Made by a program: the position numbers and the translations under genes. Below are positions 5,473-8,366 of a stretch of DNA of 8,366 bases, in pieces (the first letter of the stretch is position 1; each line of letters opens with the position of its first letter). The DNA comes from JBEBGV01 sp040081265 (lineage in GTDB: Bacteria > Acidobacteriota > Vicinamibacteria > Vicinamibacterales > UBA2999). Where the stretch lies: positions 1-8,366 of the forward strand of contig JBEBGV010000117.1 of assembly GCA_040081265.1 (NCBI GenBank). The letters run 5' to 3'. A model generated the notes under the pieces. The model worked only from the letters and a program-made list of their open reading frames with translations. It ran no database searches and was not told the origin of the DNA.

Positions 5473-5672
5473 TTTGTGGATTTCCTGGAGCGATGCCGTC
5501 GTCGCACGAGACGCAGGGTTTCCACATCGTCGCGCCGAAATAACCGCACACCGCTAACCCATATGGCTGTCAACCGACCTGTGCGCTCCAGATACCGCAC
5601 ACCGTCAGGGGTGCATCTGAGTAGGCGCGCCGCGCCGCTCGTCAAGAGGAGCGCTTCAGTCTCACGGCTCAT
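5469..5672 (-). CDS. MerR/excisionase-like HTH protein, first gene of the operon
   Basis: A 67-residue DNA-binding protein of the MerR-like HTH_17 fold. LLTSGAARLLRCTPDGVRYLERTGRL (9-34) is the helix-turn-helix, and VSGVRLFRRDDVETLRLVRR (39-58) is the wing and final helix. It is the first gene of the long minus-strand operon, so it may regulate that promoter and the divergent plus-strand gene as well. The ATG at 5672 is the only upstream start available. No SD site precedes it, but a TANNNT box ends six bases before the ATG, consistent with a leaderless message. Its stop overlaps the next ATG by four bases. Confidence 0.8.
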   Translation of the reverse strand: MSRETEALLLTSGAARLLRCTPDGVRYLERTGRLTAIWVSGVRLFRRDDVETLRLVRRRHRSRKSTK

Positions 5673-5678
5673 GGAGAT

Positions 5679-5684
5679 AAGGTA
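5679..5684 (-). promoter_or_regulatory. Possible -10 box for a leaderless operon transcript
   Basis: On the minus strand TACCTT (5684-5679) fits TANNNT and ends six bases before the ATG at 5672, so the first base of the start codon would be +1. No SD sequence lies between. No convincing -35 is seen. Confidence 0.3.
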
Positions 5685-5766
5685 GCGGTGGATTCGGTGC
5701 GGGACGGGGACACCATCCGGGCGATCTTCTTCAAACTGCCGTCCCCTAATACTCAGGGAGCGATCG

Positions 5767-6555
5767 ATGCGGGTGCCGACACGCGTGGAGACGCGATTCG
5801 AGCGACGGTGGTCGGACTACCGGGACGTGTTGGAGCATGGCACCAACCCGGAGGTTGGCACTTCAAAACCGGCCCCGCCGGACGTACGTACGAAGATCTG
5901 GGCTCTTCGGGGTCGACACATGGCGGAACTTGCAACGTCGGCGGACAAGGTGCTTGACGATGTCTGGCACGAAGACTCAGGGCGGTGGCAACGCCGTCTC
6001 AACAAGGCTTTTTTAGCAAAGCTGGGGACAGTTGCATCCCGTTCGTTTGCGCGCCTGGTTGAAAGCGGATGTCAACCAGACACGCTCGCCTTCCACTTCT
6101 ACCGATGCTCACGCCCCGAAGACCTGGTGGCACAGGAAGCGACCGTGCGGTCACGCGTAACTGAGTTGGACCAGCTATTACTTCGGCTTCGGCAGGCGTT
6201 AAAGGACTTCTCCGAGCGTCGGAAAGCTCTCGATGAGTATCTGTTGTCGCACCGGCTGCGGGTGACGGAGGATGAGCCTGGTGGCGCATCGTTGAACATC
6301 CTGCGCCTCGACATGGAACTTGAGCTGGACGACCAGCAAGATGAGTTGCGTCGGCTCCATCGACAGATTGATGGTCGACGGCAGCCTATCGTTGGCCATG
6401 CCCAGGTTCGGCTATCCCGCCAGATTCATGAGGTCACAGGCAAATACCATGATCGGTCAGTCGCATCCGTGCTGACTGCTCTAGGAACCGAAACTGTGAC
6501 AGCTGACGCCTTGAAGAGAAGACGCGCGCGATGGGCGCAGCGCCTCGGGTCTTAA
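5767..6555 (+). CDS. 262-residue coiled-coil protein of unknown function
   Basis: A cytoplasmic protein with no signal peptide, membrane segment or recognised catalytic motif. The N-terminal third is mixed and polar. Residues about 118-162 (ending FSERRKALDEYLLSHRLR) and 178-203 (RLDMELELDDQQDELRRLHR) look like two antiparallel coiled-coil arms joined by a Gly-rich turn (DEPGGAS). The C-terminal part (ASVLTALGTETVTADALKRR) resembles a small HTH-like helical unit followed by an Arg-rich tail. The ATG at 5767 has GGGAG six bases upstream, a convincing start. It diverges from the replication/packaging operon across 94 bp. A DNA-associated or structural-hinge role would fit, but I do not recognise the family. 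Confidence 0.8.
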   Translation: MRVPTRVETRFERRWSDYRDVLEHGTNPEVGTSKPAPPDVRTKIWALRGRHMAELATSADKVLDDVWHEDSGRWQRRLNKAFLAKLGTVASRSFARLVESGCQPDTLAFHFYRCSRPEDLVAQEATVRSRVTELDQLLLRLRQALKDFSERRKALDEYLLSHRLRVTEDEPGGASLNILRLDMELELDDQQDELRRLHRQIDGRRQPIVGHAQVRLSRQIHEVTGKYHDRSVASVLTALGTETVTADALKRRRARWAQRLGS

Positions 6556-6794
6556 CGCATGCCCAGTTGCGACGAGCCGGCTCCCATACCTGCTCAGCGC
6601 TGATTGACGGGCATGGCAACCCCTAGAGCTTTGCAGCGGCGAAATAACCGCCTCTAAACAATCCGGTACTCAAACGGGGTGGACGTCACCGCATCCAGAC
6701 CTTGGACGCGACCATGCCGAAGCGAAGCGGCAAGACCTCTACGCGCTTGGGTGGACAGATCGGCCGCCGATGCCGCTCTGATACCAAACTTGTG
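6556..6794. other. 239-bp intergenic stretch between convergent genes
   Basis: No convincing gene or RNA is seen. It holds a 10-bp palindrome GAGCCGGCTC (6579-6588), a 13-bp palindrome ATCGGCCGCCGAT (6759-6771), and CATGCCC/GGGCATG arms. A 35-codon ATG frame from 6715 overlaps the end of the PIN gene and has no good ribosome-binding site. Base composition starts to shift here towards the lower-GC right-hand genes. Confidence 0.4.
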
Positions 6795-7313
6795 TCACGA
6801 CGGCAGGCAGTTGAGACCTAGCTGAAGGAAGTGATTCTTGTCGCTGGCCACTATCCGGTCCTGTTCAAGACCCCGAACGATTTGCGCCGACAGGATGTCG
6901 TTAAGGTCACAACCTATGTAGTGGCGGCGATTAAACTCTTCTATCGCCTCAGTGTAGACCTCCCTCGGAACATGCAGCACACGCACGTCTCTGGCGGCTA
7001 TCCAGTCCTTGATCACATATAAGGCAAGTTGAACGGCTCTTTGGCCCTGAGGTCCGGCGAAGCTATCGTGCTTGTCCTTGACCAGACGCCGGACGGTCTC
7101 CATGACCACGTAGCTGGATGTGATGAGCGTCTCTGAGACCAACGAGTCAAAGAAATCTGAATAAACCTGATCGTCCTTTTCGAGAGAGCCAAGAATCGCA
7201 CCTGTATCAAGGAAGAAGAGGTTGCGGCCAAACTCCTCTCGTCGCTCACGCCAATACTGAGCGCACTTATCTTCCTGTAGAGGTTGGGCGCTCTGCTGAC
7301 GTTTTCTCGGCAT
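6795..7313 (-). CDS. PIN-domain ribonuclease
   Basis: A 172-residue VapC-like PIN protein, a family of Mg2+-dependent ribonucleases that act as toxins or RNA-processing enzymes. The four acidic positions can be placed: D36 in FFLDTGAILG, E72 in VVMETVRRL, D139 (or D136) in GCDLNDILSAQ, and D158 in VASDKNHF, so the active site looks intact. It is longer than a typical VapC (about 130-140 residues) because of a basic N-terminal extension (1-30) and an internal helical insert. No VapB-type antitoxin gene lies beside it. Instead the DNA methyltransferase gene ends only two bases upstream, so the two are co-expressed. GC is visibly lower than in the phage-like genes. Nuclease activity is inferred from motifs; a target is unknown. 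Confidence 0.85.
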   Translation of the reverse strand: MPRKRQQSAQPLQEDKCAQYWRERREEFGRNLFFLDTGAILGSLEKDDQVYSDFFDSLVSETLITSSYVVMETVRRLVKDKHDSFAGPQGQRAVQLALYVIKDWIAARDVRVLHVPREVYTEAIEEFNRRHYIGCDLNDILSAQIVRGLEQDRIVASDKNHFLQLGLNCLPS

Positions 7314-7315
7314 AC

Positions 7316-8366
7316 CTACTGCCCAGGGCGTCGTTCCCCAATCATCAATCTCTGGATGGCGCGACGTTCGCTGGTTGTGAGACCGTAGGCAAGGAAGACC
7401 AAGTCGTCAAGTTCAGAGAGCAACATCGACACTTCAGTTGACGGGCTTTCACCATCATCATCAAAGAGGCCACGCCCTTCGCGTCGATTCGATTGCCACT
7501 TTCGACGTGTTGCGTCAGCCAACAGCTCCACTCGAGTAGCAATCCGCCCGGCCATCGCATTGTCGACCTGTGGCAATGGCAAACGCTCAAGCGTTGGAAC
7601 GTGTATCCAGCGCTTGCGACTGTGGGCATCGAACCAAGCGTTGGCGAGTGGGCTATTTAAGACCGCTGTCAGCATCTCCAGAGAACAATCAGACCCAGGC
7701 CTGGTGAACACTCCGTGGAAGCTGAAGGAATAATAAAGCTTGGCTGGAGCCATCGCCGCGACGAGTCGCCACGGTGAACCAGGATTACGATTCGAGTTCA
7801 CTAGGACCTTTGCGGGGTCGAAGGTCGCGGCCGTCCTCGGGCGTTCAAGATGATCGCCGTAGCTAAGCCACTGATCTGATCGCTCACCCTTCATCAAGAG
7901 GGCAAATGGCTTCAGCACGTCCTTTCGATCAAGAAACGCTACGTCTCCCGATTGCCTCGTGTCATGAACACTAGTTGTGTCGCCCGCTTTCACCTTCAGC
8001 CCAGCACGAACCTCAGCAACTTTCCCGAGAGGCTCGTGCATCTTCTCCAAACGCTCCCAAAGATCGAGCAACGGGGAGATCACAAATCTGGACTCAGCAT
8101 CACCCGACCAACGGTCCAACCCTACTGAATAGGTGCGAGTAAAGACCGCCGACTGAGCAAATCTAGGGAGGTCACGGCTCTTCAGTTCTCGCACGGTGGT
8201 GACAGGAACGGTGATCCGTTGACTCTCTCTCTTTCGCGCCACGAGGGCGAGCGTTTCAATCTGAGAATGGAACAAACCTTCAGGAAGCGTGAGCACTTCT
8301 AAAAGATCGCATTCCTGGAGAATAGATTTCCGAAATTTCTGCCCTGCCTTTGACTCGGCAATGCTA
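7316..8366 (-). CDS. N6-adenine DNA methyltransferase, C-terminal part (runs off the right edge)
   Basis: The last roughly 350 residues of a restriction-modification or defence DNA methylase of the HsdM/Eco57I/TaqI-like class. The frame is open to the window edge; a GTG at 8296 lies within it and is not the true start. The first visible residues include SILQECDLLEVLTLPEGLF and then IETLALVARK, the conserved end of the catalytic fold. The rest matches a target-recognition region: VLNSPLANAWFDAHSRKRWI, then VPTLERLPLPQVD, and near the end LLSELDDLVFLAYGLTTSER. The catalytic NPPY motif and AdoMet site are outside the window. No endonuclease domain is visible in this part. It is followed after 2 bp by the PIN gene, suggesting one system. 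Confidence 0.85.
   Translation of the reverse strand, partial: SIAESKAGQKFRKSILQECDLLEVLTLPEGLFHSQIETLALVARKRESQRITVPVTTVRELKSRDLPRFAQSAVFTRTYSVGLDRWSGDAESRFVISPLLDLWERLEKMHEPLGKVAEVRAGLKVKAGDTTSVHDTRQSGDVAFLDRKDVLKPFALLMKGERSDQWLSYGDHLERPRTAATFDPAKVLVNSNRNPGSPWRLVAAMAPAKLYYSFSFHGVFTRPGSDCSLEMLTAVLNSPLANAWFDAHSRKRWIHVPTLERLPLPQVDNAMAGRIATRVELLADATRRKWQSNRREGRGLFDDDGESPSTEVSMLLSELDDLVFLAYGLTTSERRAIQRLMIGERRPGQ

Noticed and set aside
5536..6651. 12-bp direct repeat CGAAATAACCGC at 5536-5547 and 6640-6651, considered as attachment sites
   Set aside because: One copy lies inside the HTH gene, and a 12-bp repeat is expected by chance in a window of this size.
6556..6794. tRNA gene or att site in the intergenic stretch
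   Set aside because: No cloverleaf or TpsiC-like arm could be assembled, and no matching second repeat was found in the window.
6715..6822. 35-codon plus-strand ORF starting MPKRSGKTSTRL
   Set aside because: Weak ribosome-binding site, overlap with the end of the PIN gene, and no distinctive features.
1..8366. CRISPR array or insertion sequence
   Set aside because: No regularly spaced repeats and no transposase motifs were seen on either strand.

Overview
The window looks like part of an integrated mobile element, phage-derived or a phage satellite, in a high-GC bacterium. Most genes have G/C-rich third codon positions, Shine-Dalgarno (SD) sites are recognisable and GTG starts are used. The phylum cannot be fixed from the sequence; an Acidobacteriota-like or similar high-GC host is only a guess.

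Left edge (1-840): the first 58 codons of a tyrosine integrase read leftwards out of the window from a GTG at 175. Divergent from it is a 76-residue XRE-type repressor that resembles restriction-modification controller (C) proteins. An AlpA-like winged-HTH regulator follows. The integrase/repressor gap carries two operator boxes 15 bp apart, overlapping face-to-face promoters: a compact candidate genetic switch.

Centre (838-5672, minus strand): one tightly packed operon that I read as 11 genes, nearly all joined by 4-base overlaps (ATGA/GTGA), TGATG/TAATG junctions or gaps of a few bases. In transcription order: MerR-like HTH protein, small helical protein, a DUF5906-type replicative helicase, a 78-residue unknown, an 88-residue zinc-ribbon protein, a 34-residue candidate ORF, an 80-residue unknown, a second MerR/excisionase-like HTH protein, a 42-residue Cys-containing microprotein, a DUF5681-type probable small terminase, and the terminase large subunit. 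Replication and packaging genes thus share one transcript, and no portal, capsid, tail or lysis gene lies in the window.

Right part (5767-8366): a divergent plus-strand gene encodes a 262-residue coiled-coil protein of unknown function. After a 239-bp intergenic stretch comes a minus-strand pair of visibly lower GC: the C-terminal part of an N6-adenine DNA methyltransferase with its target-recognition region (truncated by the right edge), followed after 2 bp by a PIN-domain ribonuclease. This pair looks like defence or toxin cargo.

Inferred working: the integrase and AlpA/HTH proteins govern integration and excision, the C-like repressor holds the switch, the helicase replicates the element, and TerS/TerL package it. 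With no structural genes in view, this is either a fragment of a larger prophage or a satellite that borrows helper-phage capsids.
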